The notes under the pieces are model-generated. The model did no database searches. It was not told the DNA's origin and saw nothing but the letters and a program-made list of their open reading frames with translations. A DNA stretch of 64,000 nt, taken from Crossaster papposus (Eukaryota > Echinodermata > Asteroidea > Velatida > Solasteridae). The position numbers and the translations under genes were made by a program. The stretch is from the NCBI GenBank assembly GCA_037893245.1, contig JBAIAA010000651.1, positions 248,001-312,000 on the forward strand, given 5' to 3'. How positions within the stretch are numbered: position 1 is the stretch's first letter; each line of letters begins with the position of its first letter. Of the stretch, positions 24,801-30,769 are shown piece after piece.

Positions 24801-25134
24801 TCTCTGAACTTCAAAGCTGTTTATCTCATAATTAGGTTGTCAGGGTTTTATCACTAAATCCTTCCCCAGGGAAGATAGGGTGGGGTACATATGTAAATGA
24901 TACATCATTTTAAAGCTGAGAACCTAGAGAATCTGAAAAAAAAGCAAAATCTAAAAAACAAAATTTGTCCTGGTTTCGTTGGAACTTTTGGTAGTCACTC
25001 AGTTTTTTTTCATTTTTCTGCTTTTTTGGTACTTTTCTTTGGAAATAATTTGAGTCGGTCACCCGTGTCTTTCTACAGGTGGACCACTTCATTTTGCAGT
25101 TGTAAGGAGAGGTGACATCGGCCCGGATGTATAA
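1..25134 (+). CDS. MEGF6: MEGF6-like multiple-EGF secreted protein, 3' part (30 exons, joined)
   Basis: This is the spliced 3' portion of a large extracellular modular protein. The exons are 1-56, 182-304, 1365-1508, 2606-2728, 3355-3477, 3774-3854 and then 24 more, listed individually. Every internal exon starts after AG, ends before GT, has a length divisible by three and is phase 1-1. Joined, they read 1269 codons to a TAA. The order is calcium-binding EGFs, a Pro-rich linker, a long run of eight-Cys MEGF-type EGFs and a short tail. That is the layout of MEGF6, whose N-terminal signal peptide and EMI domain would lie upstream of this window. No transmembrane segment is visible, which argues against MEGF10/11/Draper, and those proteins lack the calcium-binding EGFs. 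The molecular role of MEGF6 is poorly defined; an extracellular matrix or secreted location is inferred. Exon structure is certain; orthology is likely but not proven. Confidence 0.8.
182..304 (+). CDS. MEGF6: Calcium-binding EGF exon
   Basis: The acceptor is tttgacAG at 180-181 and the donor is GTGAGT at 305. With the split codon the module begins D-K-N-E-C, the calcium-binding signature. [12 protein letters not shown] fits the Asp/Asn beta-hydroxylation consensus C-x-[DN]-x4-[FY]-x-C-x-C. Six cysteines. Confidence 0.88.
365..480 (+). repeat. tRNA-derived SINE-like element, copy 1
   Basis: The segment ends in an A-box-like TAGCTCAGTTGGTAGAGCAC. The preceding 90 bp (gcttctg..tagcgcc..gaacaaagat..gaaccgccaa.acagg) match the reverse complement of 26385-26460. 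No B box follows here, because another repeat joins at about 485. Confidence 0.6.
486..618 (+). repeat. Dispersed repeat K, copy 1
   Basis: Shared with 34238-34366: both contain agttgtttgcggtagca, then tgtg(g/t)(t/a)tctgaaaa, and end gacagtatg(c/t)tctgcc(t/c)gtcgtcagg. It probably belongs to a SINE body. Confidence 0.6.
898..1121 (+). repeat. 12-bp minisatellite (CACAAGTCCAGT)n
   Basis: About 18 tandem copies with variants (CACAAGTCCTTT, CGCAAGTCCAGC). Because 12 is a multiple of three it is open in several frames. The reverse complement carries GGACTTG, the core of the 11-bp array at 14896 and of the short G-rich run at 1185-1260. Confidence 0.9.
1185..1262 (+). repeat. Short degenerate GGACTTG array
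   Basis: Six to seven imperfect units of GGGACTTG(C/T)GG sit 65 bp after the 12-bp minisatellite, in the opposite orientation of the GGACTTG core. Confidence 0.7.
1365..1508 (+). CDS. MEGF6: EGF-like exon, not calcium-binding
   Basis: The acceptor is caacAG at 1363-1364 and the donor GTAAGA at 1509. The module has six cysteines but no D-x-[DN]-E-C start and no hydroxylation motif. About 13 extra residues precede the first Cys, making it the longest of the N-terminal modules (144 nt). Confidence 0.85.
1875..1900 (+). repeat. Poly-A tract
   Basis: An uninterrupted run of about 26 A in the intron 1509-2605. Confidence 0.85.
2031..2473. mobile_element. MITE family E, copy 1
   Basis: Terminal inverted repeats TGTGACCCGCTCTGCA at the left and TGCAGAGCGGGTCACA at the right, 443 bp, non-coding. 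Internal segments (gttatatacatggtt, gatatgacat, attacttccttg) recur at 5934 and partly at 17341. Confidence 0.75.
2606..2728 (+). CDS. MEGF6: Calcium-binding EGF exon
   Basis: The acceptor is catttcAG, the donor GTGCGT. The module starts D-E-N-E-C and carries [12 protein letters not shown], matching the hydroxylation consensus. It has eight cysteines, including a Cys-Cys pair and an extra C-N-C at the end, which is two more than the usual six. Confidence 0.88.
2919..3152. mobile_element. MITE family D, divergent copy
   Basis: Ends GGGCCTAATTTCTTGGCTCTG and CAGAGCCAAGAAATTGGGCCC form long inverted repeats. The interior is rich in gttagc/gcttac motifs. Related to the GGCCAATTTCATAGAGCTGC family. 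Confidence 0.65.
3313..3348 (+). repeat. 18-bp tandem duplication before an acceptor
   Basis: ATTTATGTGACCTTTGAC is repeated twice, ending six bases before the acceptor of exon 3355-3477. Confidence 0.85.
3355..3477 (+). CDS. MEGF6: Calcium-binding EGF exon
   Basis: The acceptor is acatccAG, the donor GTAAGC. The module starts D-V-D-E-C and has [12 protein letters not shown], matching the hydroxylation consensus, with six cysteines. An 18-bp direct duplication lies immediately before the acceptor, which has a poor polypyrimidine tract. Confidence 0.88.
3774..3854 (+). CDS. MEGF6: Cys-free Pro-rich linker exon
   Basis: The acceptor is cgtttcAG, the donor GTAAGT. This 81-nt symmetric exon encodes about 27 residues with no cysteine. 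It is rich in Pro, Gln and Arg and contains LPPGG and PPVNP. It separates the calcium-binding EGFs from the MEGF-type EGF run. It is supported by both splice sites and phase continuity rather than by a domain. Confidence 0.7.
3970..4209. mobile_element. MITE family A, copy 1 (TTAA-flanked)
   Basis: TTAACCAGTTCGCACCGG at the left and CCGGTGCGAACTGGTTAA at the right. The interior (agcgagcaaggccggaaatg, ataatcccgcgcctcggctc) recurs at 10306, 14143 and 23797. The TTAA ends suggest a piggyBac-type target site. Confidence 0.8.
4384..4515 (+). CDS. MEGF6: MEGF-type EGF exon 1 of the distal run
   Basis: The acceptor is tttgtAG, the donor GTAAGT. Eight cysteines. The third and fourth are spaced C-S-D-C rather than the C-x-C of most later modules. 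The two AG dinucleotides at the acceptor leave a small ambiguity; the first keeps phase 1. Confidence 0.87.
4599..4781. mobile_element. MITE family F, copy 1
   Basis: CCACATAACGATCGAGG at the left and CCTCGGTCGTTATGTCG at the right are inverted. Nearly the same 180 bp occurs at 53726-53903. Open frames here are chance. Confidence 0.75.
4900..5390 (+). repeat. 45-bp minisatellite
   Basis: About ten units with consensus around ctttacccagacaggaacatggtgcttgtg (part). The period is 45 bp (for example starts at 5061 and 5106). As 45 is 15 codons, several frames stay open without coding value. Confidence 0.9.
5533..5661 (+). CDS. MEGF6: MEGF-type EGF exon
   Basis: The acceptor is cgtcacAG, the donor GTAAGC. 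Canonical 43-residue module with C-P-C-I-N-G-G-T-C, eight cysteines and the C-x-C-x8-C ending. Confidence 0.9.
5934..6383. mobile_element. MITE family E, copy 2
   Basis: Same internal sequence as 2031-2473 (gttatatacacggtt, tagagctct, gatatgacat, attacttccttgg). Terminal repeats are decayed. It ends about 25 bp before the acceptor of exon 6409-6534. Its start contains a small tandem repeat, CACTCCACAAATACA. Confidence 0.65.
6409..6534 (+). CDS. MEGF6: MEGF-type EGF exon
   Basis: The acceptor is tttgtcAG, the donor GTTAGT (non-consensus +3). Eight cysteines; the usual N-G-G turn is replaced by P-T-G-V-P. A MITE end lies only about 25 bp upstream of the acceptor. Confidence 0.87.
6582..7074. 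mobile_element. MITE family C, copy 1 with triplicated left end
   Basis: The left end TTAAAGGTAGTATACA and right end GGTGTATACTACCTTTA are inverted repeats. The first 54 bp are repeated almost three times in tandem (starts at 6583, 6637 and 6691). Confidence 0.7.
7247..7381 (+). CDS. MEGF6: MEGF-type EGF exon
   Basis: The acceptor is cggacAG, the donor GTAAGT. 135 nt, with a longer loop (N-S-H-F-S-L-G) between the fourth and fifth of eight cysteines. Confidence 0.9.
7896..8030 (+). CDS. MEGF6: MEGF-type EGF exon with altered Cys spacing
   Basis: The acceptor is cgtgacAG, the donor GTAAGT. Eight cysteines, but the normally invariant C-x-C before the last loop is C-F-R-E-C. Confidence 0.88.
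8401..8643. mobile_element. MITE family D, copy 2
   Basis: GGGCCCAATGTCATAGAGCTGC at the left and GCAGCTCTATGAAATTGGCCCC at the right, both followed inward by TAAGC-rich inverted sequence. Confidence 0.8.
9775..9805 (+). repeat. Poly-C tract (31 nt) near an acceptor
   Basis: An uninterrupted C run 40 bp before the acceptor of exon 9846-9971. Confidence 0.9.
9846..9971 (+). CDS. MEGF6: MEGF-type EGF exon
   Basis: The acceptor is cacgcAG, the donor GTGAGA. Eight cysteines with C-R-C-G-G-N-D-C. A 31-base poly-C run lies about 40 bp upstream of the acceptor. Confidence 0.88.
10306..10530. mobile_element. MITE family A, copy 2
   Basis: Perfect 18-bp ends TTAACCAGTTCGCGCCGG and CCGGCGCGAACTGGTTAA, 225 bp, non-coding. 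Confidence 0.85.
10531..12309 (+). other. Intron with no recognised element
   Basis: AT-rich intron sequence between MITE A2 and the exon at 12310. I see no exon, tandem repeat or terminal-repeat element; the short ORFs show no domain. Confidence 0.6.
12310..12441 (+). CDS. MEGF6: MEGF-type EGF exon
   Basis: The acceptor is tgttgacAG, the donor GTAAGT. Eight cysteines with [10 protein letters not shown], one residue longer in the middle loop than the standard module. Confidence 0.9.
13054..13182 (+). CDS. MEGF6: MEGF-type EGF exon
   Basis: The acceptor is a T-rich tract ending tgctAG, the donor GTAAGG. Canonical module with C-Q-C-Q-N-G-G-A-C and a G-W-R-G-P-T-C ending. Confidence 0.9.
13374..13604. 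mobile_element. MITE family D, copy 3
   Basis: Starts GGGGCCAATTTTATGGAGCTGC and shares the interior (catgctaagcattttt, ccagccaaaactcca). The right end is decayed (gcttagctccatatattga). Confidence 0.65.
13731..13859 (+). CDS. MEGF6: MEGF-type EGF exon with weak donor
   Basis: The acceptor is gttcttcAG. Canonical eight-Cys module ending G-W-S-G-P-L-C-N-T. The only GT at the expected phase-1 boundary is GTCAGA, a poor 5' splice site, so alternative splicing here is conceivable. Confidence 0.85.
14143..14327. mobile_element. MITE family A, copy 3 (inverted, shortened)
   Basis: TTAACCAGTTCGTGCCGG to CCGGCGCAAACTGGTTAA. The interior is in the opposite orientation to the other copies and lacks about 40 bp. 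Confidence 0.8.
14414..14542 (+). CDS. MEGF6: MEGF-type EGF exon
   Basis: The acceptor is cttatccAG, the donor GTACGT. Eight cysteines, C-M-C-L-H-G-A-Q-C and G-W-R-G-A-I-C. The following intron is only 104 bp, the shortest in the distal run. Confidence 0.9.
14647..14775 (+). CDS. MEGF6: MEGF-type EGF exon
   Basis: The acceptor is a T-rich tract ending catAG, the donor GTAAGG. Canonical module with C-E-C-G-H-G-A-R-C. The next intron carries the 1-kb 11-bp minisatellite. Confidence 0.9.
14896..15893 (+). repeat. 11-bp minisatellite (GGACTTGGGAA)n, about 1 kb
   Basis: About 90 units lie between the exons ending at 14775 and starting at 16001. The unit has no stop in any + frame and none in two - frames, which creates spurious ORFs over 300 codons. 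Variant units recur: the block GCGAGAGACTTGG..AAAGAACTCAAAAA occurs at 14938 and 15510, 572 bp (52 units) apart. Confidence 0.95.
16001..16129 (+). CDS. MEGF6: MEGF-type EGF exon
   Basis: The acceptor is ttgtgcAG, the donor GTTAGT. Eight cysteines, C-D-C-E-N-D-A-I-C and G-W-R-G-I-R-C. Confidence 0.9.
16203..16487 (+). repeat. 70-bp tandem repeat
   Basis: Four copies containing GGGAAATTGCAGTAAAGTGT, with starts 70 bp apart, in the intron 16130-16529. Confidence 0.9.
16530..16658 (+). CDS. MEGF6: MEGF-type EGF exon
   Basis: The acceptor is atttacAG, the donor GTAAAG. Canonical eight-Cys module with C-I-C-R-N-D-A-E-C. Confidence 0.9.
17042..17170 (+). CDS. MEGF6: MEGF-type EGF exon
   Basis: The acceptor is tttctgcAG, the donor GTGAGA. 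Textbook module with C-E-C-L-N-G-G-T-C and a C-D-C-P-A-G-W-Y-G ending. Confidence 0.9.
17341..17675. mobile_element. MITE family E, copy 3 (shortened)
   Basis: Begins TATGCGACCCGCTCC and ends GATCAGGTCACATA, with the family interior (attcaaattacacaactgagaaaacaggctt). It is about 100 bp shorter than copy 1. Confidence 0.55.
17932..18057 (+). CDS. MEGF6: MEGF-type EGF exon
   Basis: The acceptor is ttgttgcAG, the donor GTGAGT. Eight cysteines; the turn is V-N-G-D with one residue fewer than usual (126 nt). Confidence 0.9.
18379..18507 (+). CDS. MEGF6: MEGF-type EGF exon
   Basis: The acceptor is gttgccAG, the donor GTAAGT. Eight cysteines with C-A-C-G-E-G-N-P-C. Confidence 0.9.
18862..19192. 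repeat. Element with internal 17-bp minisatellite
   Basis: The ends GTTCATACGCGACGCGAAAG and TTCGCTTTTGCTTTCGCATT are roughly inverted. The centre (about 18945-19125) is a 17-bp array, CTCCGGCGAACTTTCAA, of about nine copies. Confidence 0.7.
19289..19417 (+). CDS. MEGF6: MEGF-type EGF exon
   Basis: The acceptor is ggttacAG, the donor GTACTT. Eight cysteines with C-N-C-N-D-N-A-L-C and C-Q-C-K-P-G-F-H-G. Confidence 0.9.
19451..19625. mobile_element. MITE family C, partial copy
   Basis: Begins TTAAAGGTAGGATACACCATT and contains the family segment tacttatttgaaagtaaataatgatt found (inverted) at about 6955. The right end is absent. Confidence 0.45.
19675..19803 (+). CDS. MEGF6: MEGF-type EGF exon
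   Basis: The acceptor is gttacAG, the donor GTAAGT. Eight cysteines with C-V-C-G-N-G-A-S-C; notably His-rich around the first half of the module. Confidence 0.9.
20208..20336 (+). CDS. MEGF6: MEGF-type EGF exon
   Basis: The acceptor is gcactAG after a T-tract, the donor GTAAGT. Eight cysteines with C-D-C-D-N-G-A-P-C. Confidence 0.9.
20595..20987. mobile_element. MITE family B, copy 1
   Basis: 393 bp including TTAA at both ends. Ends TTAAAGGGATCG and CGATCTTTAA, with ...TACGTTTGGTAATT / AATTACCAAATGTATA inverted. About 90% identical by eye to 45858-46250. It ends 30 bp before the acceptor of exon 21018. Confidence 0.82.
21018..21146 (+). CDS. MEGF6: Degenerate MEGF-type EGF exon (six Cys)
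   Basis: The acceptor is cgtttAG, the donor GTAAGT. Length and frame match its neighbours, but the third and fifth of the eight canonical cysteines are replaced (Lys in I-K-D-C and Leu in G-G-V-L). One disulfide is therefore probably missing. A MITE ends 30 bp upstream of the acceptor and a poly-G run follows the donor. Confidence 0.87.
21163..21182 (+). repeat. Poly-G tract after a donor
   Basis: About 20 G, starting 17 bp after the end of exon 21018-21146. Confidence 0.9.
21965..22225 (-). repeat. SINE-like element with tRNA-type head
   Basis: On the - strand the head has A-box-like TGGCATAGCGG and B-box GGGTTCGAATCCGG. A body follows containing GGGTTTTCCTCCCAC and CTCTACAGG. The body is reminiscent of the Deu-domain SINE group; that placement is tentative. 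Confidence 0.55.
22520..22648 (+). CDS. MEGF6: MEGF-type EGF exon
   Basis: The acceptor is ttgtcacAG, the donor GTAGGT. The eight canonical cysteines are present, plus one extra in M-T-G-C-C-E-C. Confidence 0.9.
22735..22998 (+). repeat. Imperfect tandem duplication with AGGTCA motifs
   Basis: Two related segments of about 150 bp (ccaatt.caat..aacttgg.tcat, then ttaaaggtca..cac.gatgtcaaagg and tttgaggt.aag). Confidence 0.6.
23107..23364 (+). CDS. MEGF6: Double MEGF-type EGF exon
   Basis: The acceptor is ctcatcAG, the donor GTGAGG. This 258-nt exon encodes two complete consecutive modules, the first starting C-D-P-G-F-Y-G and the second C-P-L-G-F-Y-G, with no intron between them. All other distal modules have their own exon. 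It is visibly richer in G+C and CpG than the other exons. Confidence 0.9.
23519..24091. mobile_element. TTAA-ended element of the B/C type, interrupted
   Basis: The left end TTAAAGGGATAGTATACC and right end GGTATGATACCTTTTAA are imperfect inverted repeats. The middle is interrupted by a complete family A MITE (23797-24038). Confidence 0.5.
23797..24038. mobile_element. MITE family A, copy 4 (nested)
   Basis: TTAACCAGTTCGCGCCGG to CCGGCGCAAACTGGTTAA, 242 bp, inserted inside the element 23519-24091. Confidence 0.82.
24166..24294 (+). CDS. MEGF6: Last MEGF-type EGF exon
   Basis: The acceptor is gtttgcAG, the donor GTAATT. Eight cysteines; the first conserved Gly of the last loop is lost (C-V-D-Q-W-M-G). 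No further EGF exon is seen before the terminal exon. Confidence 0.9.
24322..24588. mobile_element. MITE family D, copy 4
   Basis: GGGTCCAATTTCATAGCGCTGC to GCAGCTCTATGAAATTGGGCCC. The interior resembles the divergent 2919 copy (agcacaaaa, cgctaac) more than the others. Confidence 0.7.
25079..25134 (+). CDS. MEGF6: Terminal coding exon with TAA stop
   Basis: The strong acceptor tctttctacAG and the required phase 1 give a 17-18 residue tail, [18 protein letters not shown], followed by TAA at 25132. The tail has no Cys and no hydrophobic segment, consistent with a secreted protein. It is the first in-phase acceptor and stop after the last EGF, but without transcript data another 3' end is possible. 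Confidence 0.6.
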
Positions 25135-25750
25135 ACTCCCCCGTCGTTAGGCAAGCTGCAAGCTAGCTAGGCTACCCATTCAAGATTTGCTGTAACTCAG
25201 AAATGTAATGTTTTGTTCCGTGTGGTGTGTGTATGTATTGTGTGCTTAGGGCGATAGCGTTTAAAAGCCATTATAAAGGTGCTGGTCACAACTTAATTCT
25301 GATCTCAGAAAAAAACCAATAACATTCTCAATTATGTCAAATACAGCCTTTTGGCGCCTGAAATTCCTTGCCGTCACACAAACTATCTTCTCCATTCAAC
25401 TTAGATTGTTACTCTTTTGGAAACTATCTTTAAGGCCCCCCCGATATTTAGCTATTTCTTATCTTGTGGAGGTGCAAGTTCTTTTGGGGTTCGCCTTTTA
25501 TAGGCTGGTGCCTTACTAGCAATAACATCCATTCTGTGTAGAGGCTTCGGGGTACAAGTCCAAGATGGCAGAGCCGCATAACAAATTATGCACTGGAGTT
25601 TAAAGAGTGATAACGGGTAAATGCTTTGAAAGTGAGAAAGTGTGATAACTGATTTAAACTAAATTGTCTAAAACTAAGATCTCTAATTTTGTTTTATAGT
25701 CCACCCATACAACTATGCTCTATTTAAAATAAAGAAAACAAATATGTTCA
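25135..25750 (+). other. MEGF6: Probable 3' UTR of the MEGF6-like gene
   Basis: AT-rich non-coding sequence follows the TAA. The first AATAAA is at 25728-25733, so cleavage would be expected shortly after. Further AATAAA hexamers near 28490 and 28870 could serve a longer UTR. Confidence 0.45.
25728..25733 (+). terminator. Candidate polyadenylation signal AATAAA
   Basis: The first canonical AATAAA downstream of the terminal-exon stop codon, about 595 bp after it. Confidence 0.4.
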
Positions 25751-26324
25751 GATAAAACAAGACAAATTGATAGTAGATTCAGAGTATCACAAGAAAATGC
25801 ATTAAAAACATTCAAGGAAACGAAAATGATGGAAATATTTCTTATTTTAATTGAGAAAGAAGGTTCTTGCATACTAGCCTAGATGTTTTGATTTTATTAC
25901 CTATTTATAGCATCAATAACTGTATATAGTAAAACAAAGCAAATTAATTAAAAACAATAGTAAAATTGCTAGGAATAATTTTTATGCAATTCTCATTTGA
26001 AAAATTATGTCAGCTTTTGGTGCTTAATTTTCGGAGATTTCGTTTCCCATTTTCAAATTATTTTCCTGTGGATTACAGACCAGGTTTGGAGTTAGAACAA
26101 TCAGTAGCATTATCATCAGATATTTGTTCAATTTGGTTTTTTTCACACAAGCACCGTACCAAAAAACTTGCCATGTTTATTTTGGGAGAAATTGCTTGGC
26201 TTGTTTGATAGAAACCTGGTGTAAGCATGCATTCTAGACTCTATGAAGTAAAAATCATTGGTTGTGTTATAAGTAGGCATGTATAAGTTCAGTATTTTGT
26301 AAATTAAACAAAGAGATTGACTAG

Positions 26325-26490
26325 AGCGGGGCTCGAACCAACATCCTCCGGATTGCCATTCCAGTGCTCTACCAACTGAGCTATCCAGACCTGTGTTGGC
26401 GGTTCTCAGAATTAGTCAATATCTTTGTTCTGGGCCGCTAGTCAGAAGCAATAAATCTGTAATTGCCATGTGATTACGCCCAAAGTCACG
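26325..26490 (-). repeat. tRNA-derived SINE-like element, copy 2
   Basis: On the - strand there is A-box TAGCTCAGTTGGTAGAG, a five-pair anticodon stem with loop ATGGCAA and B-box GGTTCGAGCCC. The acceptor stem pairs poorly. The upstream arm is shared with 365-455, so this is a dispersed element and not a functional tRNA gene. Confidence 0.65.
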
Positions 26491-26521
26491 GCACTATAAC
26501 ATTAGCAATGTTGCATTGATC

Positions 26522-26769
26522 TGGGTTCAATTTCATAGAGCAAAATGTTGCTTAAGCACAAAAACCCTTGCTTAATATATCAGGTAAGGAGCCAACATTC
26601 CATGTGATTGTTATGCTAAGCTAACAACAGCTAAGTGCCAATCACAAACAATATACATCAGATGGAGTTGTGGCTGTTAAGCTGGTTTTACTAAGCAAGA
26701 ATGTTTTGTGCTTTAGCATTTTTTATGTTTAAGGTTTTTATGCTTAAGCAGCTCTATGAAATTGGCCCC
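26522..26769. mobile_element. MITE family D, copy 5
   Basis: Starts GGGTTCAATTTCATAGAGC and ends AGCAGCTCTATGAAATTGGCC. The interior matches 48842-49086 in inverted orientation. Confidence 0.7.
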
Positions 26770-28676
26770 TGGAAGATAGCAAACGGGGTCACAGGTCACA
26801 GGAGAGGGGTTAAACCAATTATAGGAAAAAAGAGTCCCAATTTTATAGGAGTCTTGTTTTCATAATGACACCGACCCTCTTAATTTTGTTGTCCCCTTAA
26901 AACATTTTGTTTTGTAAACCGTTGCAGTATTATCATTTTTGAAAGAGATTTAGTGGATGAAAAACTATTGTCATCATCAAGTTGGTCATATTTAAACACC
27001 CCTATTAGGAAAAATGCAGTGTTCTAGAGTGAAATTGTGACGATATCTTTGTGCTGCAGCAGTATTTTATTTCAATTGCTATGTTTAATTGCATCCCCAA
27101 AAGTATGTAAACCTGCGCGCAATGCGTCGACCCAAAAATCGGTTTTTAGTTTTACGAGTTTTTCAGGTTATTTGTTAATATTTTTCATTTTCTCCCATTG
27201 TACATTTCAAATACTGAAATTTCACATTTTTTCAGAAAACCTGTAATATAAGGAGTTTGAGTATTGGCCTTTAAACCTTTCATTTCAGGGTACTTTTTGT
27301 ATTTAATTTAAGTTAATTTAAATTAAATTAGAAGAAAGCTAATTAATGCCTGTGCTAATTGCTTTTACATGTATCTGTTTTGTATTTTGACTGTAAATTC
27401 ACTCAAATGTTCAGACATTTTAAACCTTGTATATTCTCTGTTAACACTGCATTCTAGCTATTTCCGTGTTTGTCAAACTAATACCAAAAAACAAATATTA
27501 GTTTCAAGTTTATTTATTGATAGGAAATGTTCGATTCTCAAGATGTGGCCAGAAAACAAGGCAAAAGTACATAAGTAACTTAAAACAAATTAACCCAAAC
27601 AGCAAAGAAAAGAAGTCTAGTTGTCGCTGGATTTGGTAGATTTGTTAATTTTCGTTTAATATATTTCTTGTTTCTATATTTTTTGTCTTGAGTTGTGACT
27701 GAGTTCTAAGACCTATAGGTACGAAGCCAAAAAGGCGGGGACGAAGCCTTGTCGAGCCGTTTTTCAAACCTCAGCTCTGTCTCCATTTGGCTCCCTTTAT
27801 GCAGTTTGGCAATGGTGATGGAGGCTAAAGCTTCAGGTTTGGAAAACGGCCTATAGGTGAATTTTTTTTCTTCAAATTTTGATCTGCCCAATCACGTGGA
27901 CAAAACTATCCAATCACGATTGTCAAAAAACGTCAACAAGGACGAATGCTATGTTGCCGCATAATTTACCGACCAAATTATAATTGAAATACCGTATTAC
28001 CTTATTTTGTAATTGTATTTTCACTTTTTTATTTTTTATTTCAATTATGCATTGGAGCTAGACACAGCTTAATCGACCAGCCATGCCTTAAAAAAAAGGT
28101 TTTTTTAGGTAGACCAAATTGTATACATGTATATATCAGTGTTTCTAACACTGCCGTTTGGGTGCTAACAGTAGATTTTTTATTTACTCAATATTTTTGT
28201 AGGAAGTATGTATTTAAAATTGCAACTGTTGTGTTTATAAATTGAGCAACCTTTTTTTTTTAAGCAAAAAGGCTATCCTAACAAAGAAAGTTTTATATTG
28301 TATAAAATCTTCTCCCGTGCATGTTGTATACCCCTTATGAACCATTCGTAACCGTGTTGTAAAATATAGTTTTAAAATGATTTGTTTTACCCAAATCTTA
28401 AAATCCAACCTTTACAAGTAAATATAATTTTTGTTTTATTTCCTGACGAATTGGAATCTCGTGGCCTTTTTTATTTCAAATTACGAAAGAAATAAACCCT
28501 CTTGATAAAAGATTGCATAAATAGTTGAGAATGTGTCGATGCAGGGATATGGATCGGTTGGTTTTTATATTTGTATTCCTTATGTACCAAATAATTATGT
28601 ACCAAATAATTATTTTTGGTTATTTGTAACTCTGGTTTTTGTTTGTTTTTGTATTTATTTCTTTTGTTTATTTTGC

Positions 28677-28735
28677 TTTTTTTTTTTTTTTTTTTTTTTT
28701 GGGGGGGGGGGGTGGGGGGGGGGGGGGTGGCGGGG
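28677..28735 (+). repeat. Poly-T / poly-G junction tract
   Basis: About 24 T run directly into about 30 G, interrupted by two T. Confidence 0.9.
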
Positions 28736-29351
28736 TGTTTCTAATTGTTGTAATGAACTTTTCCACATGTAAACACAAATACCCTGTTTTTTTTTAAATT
28801 ATTTTATTGTACATTTTTGTTGCTTTGTTTTTTCTATGTGTGTATGCCACGATACATGACAGACATGTAAATAAAAATCACCTGGGAAAACAATAATATC
28901 CTCTTACAATATTTCATTTTATTATTGTACAGCATGATATTATTGTCTTTCTTTTACAGTAACGATCAACACGGTTTACATAACGGTTAACATTTACATA
29001 TCATGGGTTAAGAGACAACCCGTTAACCATTAAATAACCGATACCGTAAGCCACGCCCAGTGGTTTGTCTTTTGACCAATCACAGCTGCGATTGATGTCA
29101 GACACGCGCACACGTTCTTATGCGAGATTGTTATACAATCTGGTTACCAGACCAAATCATTATAAATATTCAGGCATACAAAATTATGAGGTCAGGTCAG
29201 GAAACCAGACTGGCTGTTATAGAACCTACAGAATGTTTAACCAAAACTGGCACTAATTTTGATACGGTACTTTTAGGAAAAGCCGCCAAAATCATGCCGA
29301 TCGATCTGGAGCCGCAAGAAGAACTTTCATTGCGCGTTGGTGAACCCTTCA

Positions 29352-29370
29352 CCCCCCCCCCCCCCCCCCC
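29352..29370 (+). repeat. Poly-C tract
   Basis: A run of about 19 C. Confidence 0.85.
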
Positions 29371-30580
29371 AACCCGCGATTCTGATGAAGTGCTTTATCC
29401 CCAGTCCAGACAAGTTTAATGCATTGAGTGATATCTGGGTATCGATTCCGACAAGCGCATTAACCTGGATTTAATTGGCGAAGGAAATGACTTTTTTTCT
29501 CTTCCTTAGAGGGAGGGGGTCTCTTATGTTTAGTGCAATTTCATTGCTCTTCAATAATATTACAACCGTGTTTTATTTGATGATGAAACAGTCGTCTATA
29601 TTTAATTTTATGGTTGTGGGTTATAAATAGCACTTGTTCACAATCCCTAAGAGTTTACCCCAGTCTTCATTCAAGCCGTACCAGCTGTTTATTTCACGCG
29701 CTTTGTCTCTAAGCACAACGCTCATTGGCCCAGGCTGCTTATACGGTCAGCAAACTCTGCAATCTGCATTATGTTTTAATCGCTGAATTTTATCATTTGA
29801 AGCAAGAAAATTCTATGTGGCAGAGGGCCGCTCCCCCTACCCACATTTGTGTTGGTCATTATCGTGTTGTCGGAATGTTCTGTAGTGTGTATAAGGTATA
29901 GAACCGTGTTTTTGTTAAGGGGGGTACCCCTCTGCCACACAATACTTAGTATAAATTTATAACTGGCTTTTGTTTTTGTCGAACTCGAAATCGAACTCAT
30001 TCATAAATTGGACAATACATATACTTTTTCATACCTCATAATTATTGTCAATCGCTTTGTAAAACCTACACAAAGAGGTTTTATAAAATATCAATTAAAT
30101 ATGTGAGCGGCAATGTATAAATTCAGCATTTAGTTATTGTGGCAAACATTTAATGAAAAATATTTAATTGCGAATATTTGCTATACTAACAATTACTGTG
30201 GTCTATAAGAAATCCTACATTTACCCAAAACTAAACGAGAGCTTTGAAGTCGTGCACAACAAAAAAGATTACAGAAGTTAGGGTTTTGGAAATTCAAACA
30301 AATTCTATAGGCCTGTATTCCTTTCGTGCAGTTGATATTAACCCGTACCGTGTGCTTATTTTGCAGTTTAAAAGAAGCGCCAAATTTAGAAATCGTGACG
30401 TCATGGAAAGTTACTGAGAAAAAAGTTTTAGAGCAATTGTCTAGTACCTAAACACTAAGCAGCCATGTATAACTGCTAACTCTGAGGGCACCCGACTTCT
30501 TGTTCGCACACGGAACACGGCAGCATTTTGGGCGTTACGTTTTGACGGTCATTTTGTGACAGTTTTTCATTATTTCCGGG

Positions 30581-30587
30581 TATAAAG
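30581..30587 (+). promoter_or_regulatory. TATA box of a possible + strand gene
   Basis: TATAAAG sits in GGGTATAAAGGTGCGGG. It is followed at a suitable distance by a short leader, GTGAGT at 30645 and an ATG-opened segment ending at another GTGAGT. The surrounding segment is more G+C-rich than the flanks. Evidence is limited to these signals. Confidence 0.3.
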
Positions 30588-30650
30588 GTGCGGGTTTCGC
30601 CGTATTTCGCATCATACCCAAATCCTACTTTATTCTGTGATTAAGTGAGT

Positions 30651-30769
30651 ATGAAACAAGGAGTGACAATAGCCAAACATGGACCAACTCTGGGTGACTG
30701 TGGACCGGAGGCGGGAAAACTTGTGGCTTCAAAATGTTCACGAACTCGGGGCGAGCTACATTTTTTTAC
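30651..30769 (+). CDS. Candidate first coding exon, unknown product
   Basis: ATG at 30651 opens 39 codons and ends in phase 2 at GTGAGT (30770). The peptide begins MKQGVTIAKHGPT and has two cysteines but no signal sequence. Its phase fits the Cys-rich exon at 32895, where the junction would give Thr-Cys. A second ATG at 30679 in another frame is also open to the donor, so the frame is uncertain. I do not recognise the product. Confidence 0.22.

Larger units (their letters stand above)
25751..30580. other. Intergenic/long 3' flank
   Basis: AT-rich. Apart from the SINE-like, family D and homopolymer features listed, I see no coding region. 30000-30580 has nothing diagnostic. Confidence 0.55.

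Noticed and set aside
26325-26395. Functional tRNA gene
   Set aside because: A and B boxes are good, but the acceptor and T stems pair poorly and the flanks are shared with another locus, so it is a SINE head.
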